From the NCBI GenBank assembly GCA_963627465.1, contig CAVGBO010000054.1, forward strand, positions 1 to 31,030: DNA of 31,030 bases, in the 5' to 3' direction. Position numbers and translations under genes: made by a program. This DNA is from CAKUFA01 sp963627465. GTDB lineage: Bacteria; Bacillota; Clostridia; Christensenellales; Aristaeellaceae. Of this stretch, positions 17,090-23,977 are shown piece after piece (position 1 is the first letter of the stretch; each line of letters starts with the position of its first letter). Under the pieces are notes generated by a model. The model did no database searches and was not told the origin of the DNA. It worked only from the letters and a program-made list of their open reading frames with translations.

Positions 17090-17128
17090 ATTCCCGACTG
17101 TTTGACGGCAGTCGGGAATTTTCCTTTT
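17090..17128 (+). terminator. terminator of the peptide-utilisation operon
   Basis: An 11-bp perfect stem, ATTCCCGACTG (17090-17100) with CAGTCGGGAAT (17109-17119), has an 8-base loop and is followed by TTTTCCTTTT. Confidence 0.9.
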
Positions 17129-17130
17129 GG

Positions 17131-17159
17131 TTGACGTGCCCCGGGAAAACCCCTATAAT
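17131..17159 (+). promoter_or_regulatory. sigma-A promoter of the glycosidase-like gene
   Basis: TTGACG (17131-17136) and TATAAT (17154-17159) are separated by 17 bases. The start point would be near 17166, about 30 bases before the start codon. It begins directly after the previous terminator. Confidence 0.88.
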
Positions 17160-17195
17160 GTTTCTTGTGTGCAGGGCGCACAGAGGAGGGATTCC

Positions 17196-18119
17196 ATGAA
17201 GCGACTGGCTTTGCTGCTGCTGTGTTTGATGCTGATCTGCCCGGCTGTACTGGCAGAACCCATTCAGGTTTCCGATGTATCGGAAATCCCGGAGACCAAC
17301 GAGGAAGGCTTCCTGCCGGAGGGCACGGACGCCTATTACGTGAAGGATCACGCCAACGGATACTGGTACTACGTGGATCAGACCGTTCGGATTGAAATCA
17401 CCAGAACCCAGACCAAGAGTCCCCTGTCCACCTACTATCTGGCGGACATTGTGTGCGCATCCGGCACCAGCCTGTACACCGTTACCTGGAACACGGAGCG
17501 CCCTGGCCGCACCAACGGTCTGCCCCAGGACATGGCCAACGCTTCCCGGGTGGTGTACGCCCAGAGCGGGGACTTCTATTCCTACCGGGTAGCCAACGAC
17601 CGGTATCCCGGCAACATTGTCCGGGACGGCAAGGTGCTGTACAACAAGAGCTATTCCAAGGTGATTGACGCCATTCCCAACCTGGCCACCATGGCCTTCT
17701 ACCCCTCCGGCAAGGCAGAGGTCAACGAGGCCGGGGAAGTCAGTGCCAAGGAATACGTGGCCAAGGGCGCTACCACCGTGGTGGCTTTCGGCCCCATCCT
17801 CATCCGTGATGGTGAACTGGCGGATGTGGACAAGGATGAATACAATCACAAGGAGCCCCGCAGCTGCATCGGCATCATTGAACCCGGTCACTATGTGGGG
17901 CTGCTGGTGGAAGGCCGGAAGAATCATGCCGACGGCGCAACCCTGACCACCTGCGCCGAGCTCCTCTATGAAGCAGGCTGCACCGATGCCATCAATCTGG
18001 ACGGAGGCAACACCGCCGCCATGCTCTTCATGGGGGAAAGCGTGCAGCTGACCAACAACGGTGGCGTGGATGTGAACGACCGTGCCATCCCCGATATTCT
18101 CGCCGTAGGCACGTATTGA
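17196..18119 (+). CDS. secreted phosphodiester glycosidase (NAGPA) domain protein
   Basis: The protein has 307 residues. The start ATG 17196 follows GAGGAGGG (17183-17190); an upstream in-frame ATG overlaps the promoter. A signal peptide (residues 1-20) ends in Ala-Val-Leu-Ala before Glu-Pro, with no lipobox cysteine after the cleavage site. The mature protein matches the NAGPA/DUF2233 phosphodiester glycosidase domain. FGPILIRDGEL is followed by RSCIGII, the GLLVEGR strand and the conserved CTDAINLDGGNTAAM near the C-terminus. Bacterial members act outside the cell on glycosyl phosphodiesters, such as those in exopolysaccharides or teichoic-acid-like polymers. The substrate here is not known. 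It has its own promoter and is followed by threonine aldolase 16 bases later, so the two may be cotranscribed without an obvious functional link. Confidence 0.85.
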   Translation: MKRLALLLLCLMLICPAVLAEPIQVSDVSEIPETNEEGFLPEGTDAYYVKDHANGYWYYVDQTVRIEITRTQTKSPLSTYYLADIVCASGTSLYTVTWNTERPGRTNGLPQDMANASRVVYAQSGDFYSYRVANDRYPGNIVRDGKVLYNKSYSKVIDAIPNLATMAFYPSGKAEVNEAGEVSAKEYVAKGATTVVAFGPILIRDGELADVDKDEYNHKEPRSCIGIIEPGHYVGLLVEGRKNHADGATLTTCAELLYEAGCTDAINLDGGNTAAMLFMGESVQLTNNGGVDVNDRAIPDILAVGTY

Positions 18120-18135
18120 GCGGAAAGGGAAAAAT

Positions 18136-19161
18136 ATGATTCTGTTTTGCAGCGATTACCAAGAAGGATGCCATCCTGCCATTTTGCAGCGGCTGAGTGA
18201 AACCAATTTGGAGCAGACCCCGGGCTACGGCACGGACGACCTGTGCCTTCAGGCAGCGGAGATGATCCGCAAACGCTTCCACTGTGAGAAAGCCGCCGTG
18301 CACTTTCTCGTAGGCGGTACCCAGGCCAATGCTACGGTGATTGACGCCGCCCTCCGCTCCTATGAAGGGGTGCTGTGTGCGGATACCGGGCACATCAACG
18401 TGCACGAAACCGGCGCCATCGAGGCTGCCGGCCATAAGGTACTGGCACTGCCCGGACGGGACGGGCGGATCACCTCCGCCCAGATCAGCGTGGCTGTGGC
18501 CATGCAGGGGGATGATGAGCACGTTGTGCGCCCCGGCATGGTGTACATTTCCCTTTCCACGGAAGTGGGCACCTTGTATAATCGCTCTCAGCTTCACGAC
18601 CTGTACCAGACCTGCCACCAGCTGGGCCTGTACCTGTTCATTGACGGTGCTCGGCTGGGCTATGCTCTTGCCTCCCCGGTGAATGATTTGCAGGTGGAGG
18701 ACATTGCAGCCAACTGCGATGCCTTCACCATTGGCGGCACCAAGTGCGGTGCCCTCTTCGGGGAAGCGGTGGTGCTGGTGAACCCGGCCCTGCAGCCCCG
18801 GTTCCGGTACATGATGAAGCAGCACGGAGGTCTGCTGGCCAAGGGTCGTCTGCTGGGCATTCAGTTCCAGACCCTGATGGAAAATGACCTGTACTTCACC
18901 CTGGCGGATCATGCGGTGAAGGAAGCCATGCGCATCCGCACCGCCCTGATGAACAAGCATATTCCCCTGGCGGTGGATTCCCCCACCAATCAGCTTTTCC
19001 CCATTTTCACGGACGAGCAGCTGGAGACGCTGGAGGAGGACTTCGCCTTCAGCACCTGGGAGCGGGTCAATGAAAGCAGCACCGCCGTGCGCATCTGCAC
19101 CTCCTGGGCCACCCGGCCGGAGCATGTGGATCAGCTGGTTGCCGCCATTGAGAAGCTGTGA
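18136..19161 (+). CDS. ltaE: low-specificity L-threonine aldolase
   Basis: This 341-residue fold-type I PLP enzyme splits L-threonine or allo-threonine into glycine and acetaldehyde. The start ATG 18136 follows GGAAAGGGA. LVGGTQAN (from residue 58) binds the cofactor phosphate, DTGH (83-86) carries the ring-stacking histidine, FIDGARLG contains Asp170 and Arg173, and TIGGTKCGALFGE carries the Schiff-base Lys203. Length and motif order match the family. The partial hairpin after the stop (GGAATTCAC at 19163-19171 with GTGAAATTCC at 19187-19196) has no T run and is at best a weak terminator. The gene could supply glycine or complement amino-acid catabolism by the upstream operon. Confidence 0.93.
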   Translation: MILFCSDYQEGCHPAILQRLSETNLEQTPGYGTDDLCLQAAEMIRKRFHCEKAAVHFLVGGTQANATVIDAALRSYEGVLCADTGHINVHETGAIEAAGHKVLALPGRDGRITSAQISVAVAMQGDDEHVVRPGMVYISLSTEVGTLYNRSQLHDLYQTCHQLGLYLFIDGARLGYALASPVNDLQVEDIAANCDAFTIGGTKCGALFGEAVVLVNPALQPRFRYMMKQHGGLLAKGRLLGIQFQTLMENDLYFTLADHAVKEAMRIRTALMNKHIPLAVDSPTNQLFPIFTDEQLETLEEDFAFSTWERVNESSTAVRICTSWATRPEHVDQLVAAIEKL

Positions 19162-19207
19162 GGGAATTCACTGAAAATTGATTTCCGTGAAATTCCTCAC
19201 CACCCCC

Positions 19208-19236
19208 TTGACATCTTCCTCGAAATCTGCTATCAT
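19208..19236 (+). promoter_or_regulatory. promoter of the 5S rRNA-tRNA operon
   Basis: TTGACA (19208-19213) and TATCAT (19231-19236) have a 17-base spacer. The expected start near 19243 is about 20 bases before the 5S gene. Confidence 0.85.
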
Positions 19237-19261
19237 TCCTACGTCGAAATAGTTCACTATT

Positions 19262-19377
19262 TTCGGTGGCAATGACGAGAGAGTCACACCTGTTCCCATA
19301 CCGAACACAGAAGTTAAGCCTCTCAGTGCCGATGGTACTTGGCTGGACACGGCCCGGGAGAGTAGGTCGTCGCCGGA
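19262..19377 (+). rRNA. rrf: 5S ribosomal RNA
   Basis: The gene is about 116 bases long. Recognisable 5S blocks are CACACCTGTTCCCATACCGA, then GAACACAGAAGTTAAGC, GCCGATGGTACT and GGGAGAGTAGGTCG. The 5' end CGGTGGC pairs with GTCGCCG at the 3' end to form helix I. It is not accompanied by 16S or 23S rRNA in this window and is followed by tRNA-Asn 12 bases later. Confidence 0.96.
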
Positions 19378-19389
19378 TTTCTTTCATAT

Positions 19390-19461
19390 TCCTCAGTAGC
19401 TCAATGGCAGAGCACTCGGCTGTTAACCGAGTTGTTGTAGGTTCGAGCCCTACCTGGGGAG
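19390..19461 (+). tRNA. tRNA-Asn (anticodon GTT)
   Basis: This is a 72-base cloverleaf. The acceptor TCCTCAG pairs with CTGGGGA, the anticodon stem is CTCGG/CCGAG with loop CTGTTAA, and the T arm is GTAGG/CCTAC around TTCGAGC. The discriminator is G and the CCA end is not encoded. It is cotranscribed with the 5S rRNA. Confidence 0.95.
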
Positions 19462-19470
19462 CATAGAGAG

Positions 19471-19499
19471 TCCCTCATGCGAAAGCGTGAGGGATTTTT
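19471..19499 (+). terminator. terminator of the 5S-tRNA operon
   Basis: A perfect 10-bp stem with GAAA loop, TCCCTCATGC (19471-19480) with GCGTGAGGGA (19485-19494) including one G-T pair, is followed by TTTTTG. Confidence 0.92.
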
Positions 19500-19550
19500 G
19501 TTTATCCTTGTTTTTCGGGACATCGCCTTTGCCTGCATGGTTTCCCGAAT

Positions 19551-20120
19551 TTACACCCTGCCCACCAGGCAGGCAAGATACTGATGCGCCTGCTCCTTCG
19601 TGCAGTCCGGATGCTTGACGGCTGCCCACTGCCACACAAGAAACAGGGTGTTGCTGTAATGATCCGCCAGCAATTCGTTGGGAATGTCCTTCTGCGCTGC
19701 CTCCGGACAGGTGCTGAAGATCAACCGCATCTGATCATGCAAGAAATTTCGGAAGCTTGCGAACATGTAACCATCCTCTGTATTCCGTGAAAGCACTTTA
19801 CGGATGACTTCCTCATGCTGTTTGGTAAAATCGTAAATCCGGTCGAAATACAGATACAGCATGGCATTTTCCTCGGCATGATAATATTCGCCGAGACCGA
19901 TCTGCTCCGCCAGCGTCTGCCAGCAGTAATGGAGTAGATCATACTTATCCTCAAAATGGTTGTAGAAGGTTGCCCGTGGATACTGCACCGCTTCGCACAG
20001 ATGCCAAACAGTGATCTCTTCAAAAGAATTTTCGGACAAAAGCGTCAGCATTCCTCTGCTGAAGGCTTTCAACGTCCGCTTGGCACCTCTGGTAAGCGGC
20101 TTTGAAACATCATACTTCAT
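19551..20120 (-). CDS. TetR/AcrR family transcriptional regulator
   Basis: The protein has 189 residues from the start at 20120, chosen because AAAGGA lies eight bases upstream on the minus strand. A start at 20261 would read through the operator region. The N-terminal helix-turn-helix covers about residues 12-60, with SFEEITVWHLCEAV and PRATFYNHFEDKYDLL, the classic TetR recognition helix region. The C-terminal half (about 65-189) is the ligand/dimer domain with a family-typical late Trp-Gln-Trp. It is divergent from the flavodoxin/ferredoxin gene, and a perfect palindrome lies between them, so it probably represses both itself and that gene. Base composition is visibly richer in A and T than the surrounding GC-rich genes, as in the adjacent gene, which suggests joint acquisition. 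Confidence 0.9.
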   Translation of the reverse strand: MKYDVSKPLTRGAKRTLKAFSRGMLTLLSENSFEEITVWHLCEAVQYPRATFYNHFEDKYDLLHYCWQTLAEQIGLGEYYHAEENAMLYLYFDRIYDFTKQHEEVIRKVLSRNTEDGYMFASFRNFLHDQMRLIFSTCPEAAQKDIPNELLADHYSNTLFLVWQWAAVKHPDCTKEQAHQYLACLVGRV

Positions 20121-20162
20121 GGTGGTTTCCTTTTGCATTCTTTCATCTTTGTCCAGCTTTGA

Positions 20163-20180
20163 ACAGACGTAACCGTCTGT
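20163..20180. promoter_or_regulatory. palindromic operator, likely bound by the divergent TetR-family protein
   Basis: The 18-base site ACAGACGTAACCGTCTGT is a perfect 7-bp inverted repeat around TAAC. It lies in the 172-base divergent interval, about 43 bases from the tetR start and 113 bases from the other start. Weak promoter-like boxes flank it on both strands: TTGTTT at 20184-20189 with TAGGAT at 20207-20212 on the plus strand, and TTGCAA with TATCCT at a 17-base spacing on the minus strand. Binding would block the tetR transcript and could block the divergent promoter. Confidence 0.65.
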
Positions 20181-20292
20181 CACTTGTTTTGCTGCTGATA
20201 ACAGGATAGGATAAAGATGAAGATTTTGCAAGTGTTTGTTCGAGAATACCCTGCTTGTCAAATTCGTAGGCCAGGGTTAAGGAGGCGCAAGG

Positions 20293-21057
20293 ATGATTTT
20301 CTATTTTTCAGCAACCGGCAACAGCCGCTATGTGGCCGAAAAGATTGCAGCTGCAACCGGCGACACGGCCGTTTCTATGATAGGGCAGGAGTCTTCCTAC
20401 ATGGATGATGTGCTGGGCATTGTCAGCCCCACCTACGCATGGGGCTTGCCTGCCATCGTGGCTCAGTTCCTGCAAAACTTCAACATAAATCAGCAGCCGC
20501 AGTATCTGTTCTTCATTGCCACCTATGGCACCACTCCGGGGCGGACCGGACGGTTTGTATCGGATCTGCTTGCCCCCAAAGGGATGATCTTATCTGCAGC
20601 CTTCAGCGTGAAAATGCCGGATACATGGACGCCCATCTTTGACCTGAGTGACAAGGAAAAAGTCCACTGCATCAACGCCCGTGCCGAGCTTGAAATAGAT
20701 ACCATCATCCGACAAATCAAAAGCCGAACAACCGGTAACTTCATGAAAAATCAGGTGCCTTACCTGATGGCGAAGGCAATGTATGCCATCGAATATGACG
20801 CTATGCGGAAAACAAAGCGCTTCTCGGTGGAAAGCTCCTGCATTGGTTGCGGGCTGTGCGCAAGGAATTGTCCTGTTCAGGCGATTGAGCTGCAGGGCAA
20901 GCACCCAGTTTGGGTTAAAGAGCAGTGCGTCATGTGCCTATCCTGCCTGCATCATTGCCCAAAGTTCGCCATCCAATACGGCAGCCATACAAAAAACCAC
21001 GGCCAATATACCCATCCGCCCTTTCGCCCGTCCGATGGTGATAACAAAAGCGAATAA
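20293..21057 (+). CDS. EFR1 family flavodoxin/ferredoxin fusion protein
   Basis: The protein has 254 residues, starting at ATG 20293 after AAGGAGG. The flavodoxin-like N-terminus has YFSATGNSRYVAEKI (residues 4-18), which binds FMN phosphate, and SPTYAWGLP (45-53). The C-terminal part carries two 4Fe-4S clusters, CIGCGLCARNCP (Cys183, 186, 189, 193) and CVMCLSCLHHCP (Cys212, 215, 218, 222). EFR1 proteins are cytoplasmic electron carriers common in anaerobic Bacillota, with mostly unknown partners. Control by the divergent TetR protein suggests a response to a small molecule, perhaps a redox-active or toxic compound. AT-richer composition, shared with the regulator, sets the pair apart from its neighbours. 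There is no clear terminator before the next promoter at 21088. Confidence 0.93.
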   Translation: MIFYFSATGNSRYVAEKIAAATGDTAVSMIGQESSYMDDVLGIVSPTYAWGLPAIVAQFLQNFNINQQPQYLFFIATYGTTPGRTGRFVSDLLAPKGMILSAAFSVKMPDTWTPIFDLSDKEKVHCINARAELEIDTIIRQIKSRTTGNFMKNQVPYLMAKAMYAIEYDAMRKTKRFSVESSCIGCGLCARNCPVQAIELQGKHPVWVKEQCVMCLSCLHHCPKFAIQYGSHTKNHGQYTHPPFRPSDGDNKSE

Positions 21058-21087
21058 CCGAGCGAGGAAAGATCGTTAATTATTTAT

Positions 21088-21116
21088 TTCACAATCTTCC
21101 TCCTTTTCGTTATACT
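21088..21116 (+). promoter_or_regulatory. promoter of the secreted flavoprotein gene
   Basis: TTCACA (21088-21093) and TATACT (21111-21116) are 17 bases apart. The expected start near 21122 gives a leader of about 35 bases with AAGGAGGA at 21140-21147. Confidence 0.75.
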
Positions 21117-21156
21117 TGCATCAGTACCTGAAAGGCACGAAGGAGGAACGTTCATC

Positions 21157-22962
21157 ATGAAGAAGATCCTGAAGCATCTCACATCCCTGATGCTGGCAGC
21201 TACGCTGATGACCCTGCCTGTAGGCGTGGGCGCACTGGCGGAGGAAAACGGCGTCAGCGGCGTATTCAGCGGCGAGGGCACGGGCTACGGCGGTACCATT
21301 GCCGTGGATGTGACCCTGGAGAACAGTGCCATTACCGGCATTGAGGTGACCAGCAGCAATGAAACCCAGGGCATCGGCACGGTGGCCATTGATAAGCTGA
21401 TTCCCGAAATCATCGAGACCCAGAGTGTGGCACTGGATGCCGTATCCGGCGCAACCCGTGCCAGCGAAGGTCTGCTGGCTGCCGTCACCGCCGCTCTGGA
21501 AAGCAGCGGTGCAGACATGACCGGCTTCCAGACTGCTCCCGAAAAGGCTGCCGCCGGGGAAACCGTGGTGCAGCACCGGGATATTGTGGTGGTGGGCGCA
21601 GGCCCTGCAGGCATGACCGCCGGCATCTATGCGGCGGAAGGCGGTGCTGACGTGCTGGTGCTGGAGAAGATGTCCACCGTCGGCGGCGCAGGTGCCATCA
21701 GCAGCGGCGCAACCGATTCCTACGGCTCCAAGTTTGCCAAGGAAAAGGGCATTGAGGACAGTGCCGAGCAGCTGAAGGCAGACATGACCACCGCAGGTCA
21801 CGGTTACAATCAGGAAGATCTGGTGGATCTGTTCATCGAGAACGCCGGTGAAACCTTCGACTGGCTGGTAAGCCTGGGCGTAGCGTACGGCGATCCCACC
21901 CCCAGCGAGGAGCACTCGGTGAACCGTGTCTTCCTGGCGACGGGCAGCGGCGTCAGCATTACCAACGCCATTGAAAAGCGCTGCGAGGAAGCCGGCGTGG
22001 AAATTCTCCTGGAGACCAAGGCCACGGAGCTGATCACCGAGGACGGCAAGGTCACCGGCGTAAAAGCGGAAGGCAGCGACGGCACGGCTTATGAAATTTA
22101 TGCGGATGCGGTGGTGCTGGCCACCGGCGGTTACGGTGCCAACAGCGATCTGCTGACGGATTCGCTGGCCGCTACCCCCTACTACGGCGCAGCATGCAGC
22201 ACTGGCGATGGTCACCTGATGGCGCAGGCCGTAGGCGCAGAACTGGTGCACATGGACTTTGGCAAGGTTTATCCCGGCGGCTGGGAATATGCAGATGGCA
22301 AGGCCAAGATTTCTCTGGGCTACACCTTGCTGGCCGTGCAGCAGGAGGGTGCCATCATCGTCAATTCCGATGGTGTGCGTACCTTCCGTGAGGGCGGCTT
22401 GAACTATGAATTCAAGAACGCCATCCGCTCCGACAAGAACAACGTGAACTATTTGGTGCTGGATGCCGCTGCCTTCGATGTGTGGAAGACTGCCGTGAAC
22501 AGCAAGCAGCGTGGCAACCTGGGCAGCGAGGAAGACATTGAGAACGCCATCGCCGCCAACGGCACCAGCAAGCCTGTGATTTATCACGCAGACACCCTGG
22601 AAGAGGTGGCCGCCCTGGCCGGCATGGACGGGGAAACCCTGAAGGCCACGGTGGAAAAGTGGAACACCTACGTGGAAAACGGCGTGGATGAAGACTTCGG
22701 CCGCACCACCCTGAGCCGGAAGATCGGCGAAGGCCCCTACTACCTGATTGCGGAAAAGACCCGGTTCGCCACCACCCTGGGCGGTGTGGTGATCAACACC
22801 AACTTTGAGGTGCACACCGCAGAGGGCACGGTGATCCCCGGCCTGTATGCCATTGGTGAAATTGCCTTCGGCGTCAACGGTGATGACACCATTCAGGGCA
22901 CGCCCCTGACCTGGGCGATTTCCTCCGGCCGTCTGGTGGGACAGCAGCTCACGGCAAAGTAA
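21157..22962 (+). CDS. secreted FMN-binding/FAD-dependent reductase (fumarate reductase flavoprotein family)
   Basis: The protein has 601 residues. A Sec signal (1-28) ends in Gly-Ala-Leu-Ala. The FMN-binding domain (about 33-117) carries DAVSGAT (94-100), in which Thr100 is the expected site of covalent FMN attachment by an ApbE-type transferase. The FAD-binding reductase domain follows, with VVVGAGPAGMTAG (from residue 144), Glu170 closing the dinucleotide fold and ATGGYG in the middle. The order matches extracellular fumarate/urocanate-type reductases that take electrons from membrane flavoproteins. The usual HTMGG histidine is replaced by TTLGG (about 539-543), and the NRLGGN-type segment near the C-terminus by DDTIQGTPLT. 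The substrate is therefore probably not fumarate. It could be an enoate or similar electron acceptor. Confidence 0.9.
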   Translation: MKKILKHLTSLMLAATLMTLPVGVGALAEENGVSGVFSGEGTGYGGTIAVDVTLENSAITGIEVTSSNETQGIGTVAIDKLIPEIIETQSVALDAVSGATRASEGLLAAVTAALESSGADMTGFQTAPEKAAAGETVVQHRDIVVVGAGPAGMTAGIYAAEGGADVLVLEKMSTVGGAGAISSGATDSYGSKFAKEKGIEDSAEQLKADMTTAGHGYNQEDLVDLFIENAGETFDWLVSLGVAYGDPTPSEEHSVNRVFLATGSGVSITNAIEKRCEEAGVEILLETKATELITEDGKVTGVKAEGSDGTAYEIYADAVVLATGGYGANSDLLTDSLAATPYYGAACSTGDGHLMAQAVGAELVHMDFGKVYPGGWEYADGKAKISLGYTLLAVQQEGAIIVNSDGVRTFREGGLNYEFKNAIRSDKNNVNYLVLDAAAFDVWKTAVNSKQRGNLGSEEDIENAIAANGTSKPVIYHADTLEEVAALAGMDGETLKATVEKWNTYVENGVDEDFGRTTLSRKIGEGPYYLIAEKTRFATTLGGVVINTNFEVHTAEGTVIPGLYAIGEIAFGVNGDDTIQGTPLTWAISSGRLVGQQLTAK

Positions 22963-22973
22963 ACATATCAACA

Positions 22974-23010
22974 AGGAGGAGGGGCTTTCGATGGAAGGCT
23001 CCTCCTCTTT
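22974..23010 (+). terminator. terminator after the secreted flavoprotein gene
   Basis: AGGAGGAG (22974-22981) pairs with CTCCTCCT (22999-23006). The stem continues inward through CTTTC/GAAGG around GATG, and CTTTTCT follows. Confidence 0.8.
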
Positions 23011-23035
23011 TCTGTACAAAGCTGTGATCCTTGTC

Positions 23036-23065
23036 TTGTGCCCCCTGCTTCCCTTATGCTATGAT
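23036..23065 (+). promoter_or_regulatory. probable promoter of the lysR-type gene
   Basis: TTGTGC (23036-23041) and TATGAT (23060-23065) are separated by 18 bases. They lie about 20 bases before the chosen start codon at 23084, giving a very short leader. Confidence 0.5.
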
Positions 23066-23083
23066 ACTTTTCGGGTGAGAATC

Positions 23084-23974
23084 ATGAACATGCAAGCCAT
23101 TCAAATGTTTGTGGCCGTGGCGGAGGAGCTGAACTTCTCCCGGGCGGCAGAGAAACTTTTCGTGTCCCAGCCTGCCATTAGCCGGCAGATTCAGCAGCTG
23201 GAGAAGGAGTTGGGCATCGCTCTGCTTCGGCGGGATCGGCATCAGGTTGCCCTGACCCCGGCGGGAACGGCCTGCCTGCCGATCTTCCGGCAGATGTTGG
23301 GAGATTGGGAGCGAATCCGCCGCATTGCCCGCCGCTTTGATACGGATGTGCAGGGGGAGGTGCGCATTGCCTATCCCAACATCACCACCCTGTCCCTGCT
23401 TTCCGGTGCTATGGAGGGGCTGAAGGATCAGCATCCCCTGCTAAAGCTGCAGCCGGTGAAGGTGCCTGCCCTGCAGCTGGTGGCCTCACTGGATGAAGGC
23501 ATTACCTCCATGGCCATTGTCTTTCACGAGATGATTCGCCACCGTACGGACGTGTCCTATGTGCTGCTTCGCCATGCCCGGATGTGTGCACTGGTGCCCA
23601 AGGGGCATGCCCTGGCAGAGCGCACGTCCCTGGACTATGCCGCCCTCCGTTCCTATCCTCTAATTCTCCATGAAATGAGCGATGACCAGCTGAAGATGAC
23701 CGGCATGATGGCAGAGCTCAGTGCCCACGGCATTGACTACTATGCCTGCCGCCGGGAGCGGAGTGCGGAGAATATTCTCCTTTCTGCTGCCGCAGGGGAA
23801 GGCATTGGCCTGATGCCGGACGGCTTCCTGTGCTACCGGGTGGATGCACTAAAGGCACTGCCCGTGGTGGACAGTGCCCTGGAAAACGATGTGGTGCTGG
23901 CATGGCTGACGGCAGATACATCCCCGGCCATTCGTGCCATCGTGCAGGCGGTGGAAAAGGCGACGGAAGCGTGA
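23084..23974 (+). CDS. LysR family transcriptional regulator
   Basis: The protein has 296 residues from ATG 23084. The frame is open from 22991, but that ATG sits in the loop of the preceding terminator and the extra residues do not belong to the family. The N-terminal winged helix (about 1-60) reads FVAVAEELNFSRAAEKLFVSQPAISRQIQQLE, a textbook LysR DNA-binding domain. A linker helix and an effector-binding domain (about 90-290) follow. LysR proteins usually control a neighbouring operon. Here the gene lies downstream of, and in the same direction as, the secreted reductase gene rather than divergent, so the target is uncertain. Its stop is only three bases from the end of the convergent SEC-C gene. 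Confidence 0.94.
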   Translation: MNMQAIQMFVAVAEELNFSRAAEKLFVSQPAISRQIQQLEKELGIALLRRDRHQVALTPAGTACLPIFRQMLGDWERIRRIARRFDTDVQGEVRIAYPNITTLSLLSGAMEGLKDQHPLLKLQPVKVPALQLVASLDEGITSMAIVFHEMIRHRTDVSYVLLRHARMCALVPKGHALAERTSLDYAALRSYPLILHEMSDDQLKMTGMMAELSAHGIDYYACRRERSAENILLSAAAGEGIGLMPDGFLCYRVDALKALPVVDSALENDVVLAWLTADTSPAIRAIVQAVEKATEA

Positions 23975-23977
23975 CCT

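Noticed and set aside
19501..19550. Terminator for the tetR gene formed by TTCGGGA and TCCCGAA
   Set aside because: The loop is more than 20 bases and no T run follows on the minus strand, so it is not convincing.
19390..21057. Integrated element using tRNA-Asn as attachment site
   Set aside because: The 3' end of the tRNA is not repeated downstream, and no integrase or excisionase gene is present.
22991..23083. N-terminal extension of the LysR protein from ATG 22991
   Set aside because: That ATG lies in the loop of a terminator hairpin, upstream of a plausible promoter, and the added residues precede the normal LysR start.
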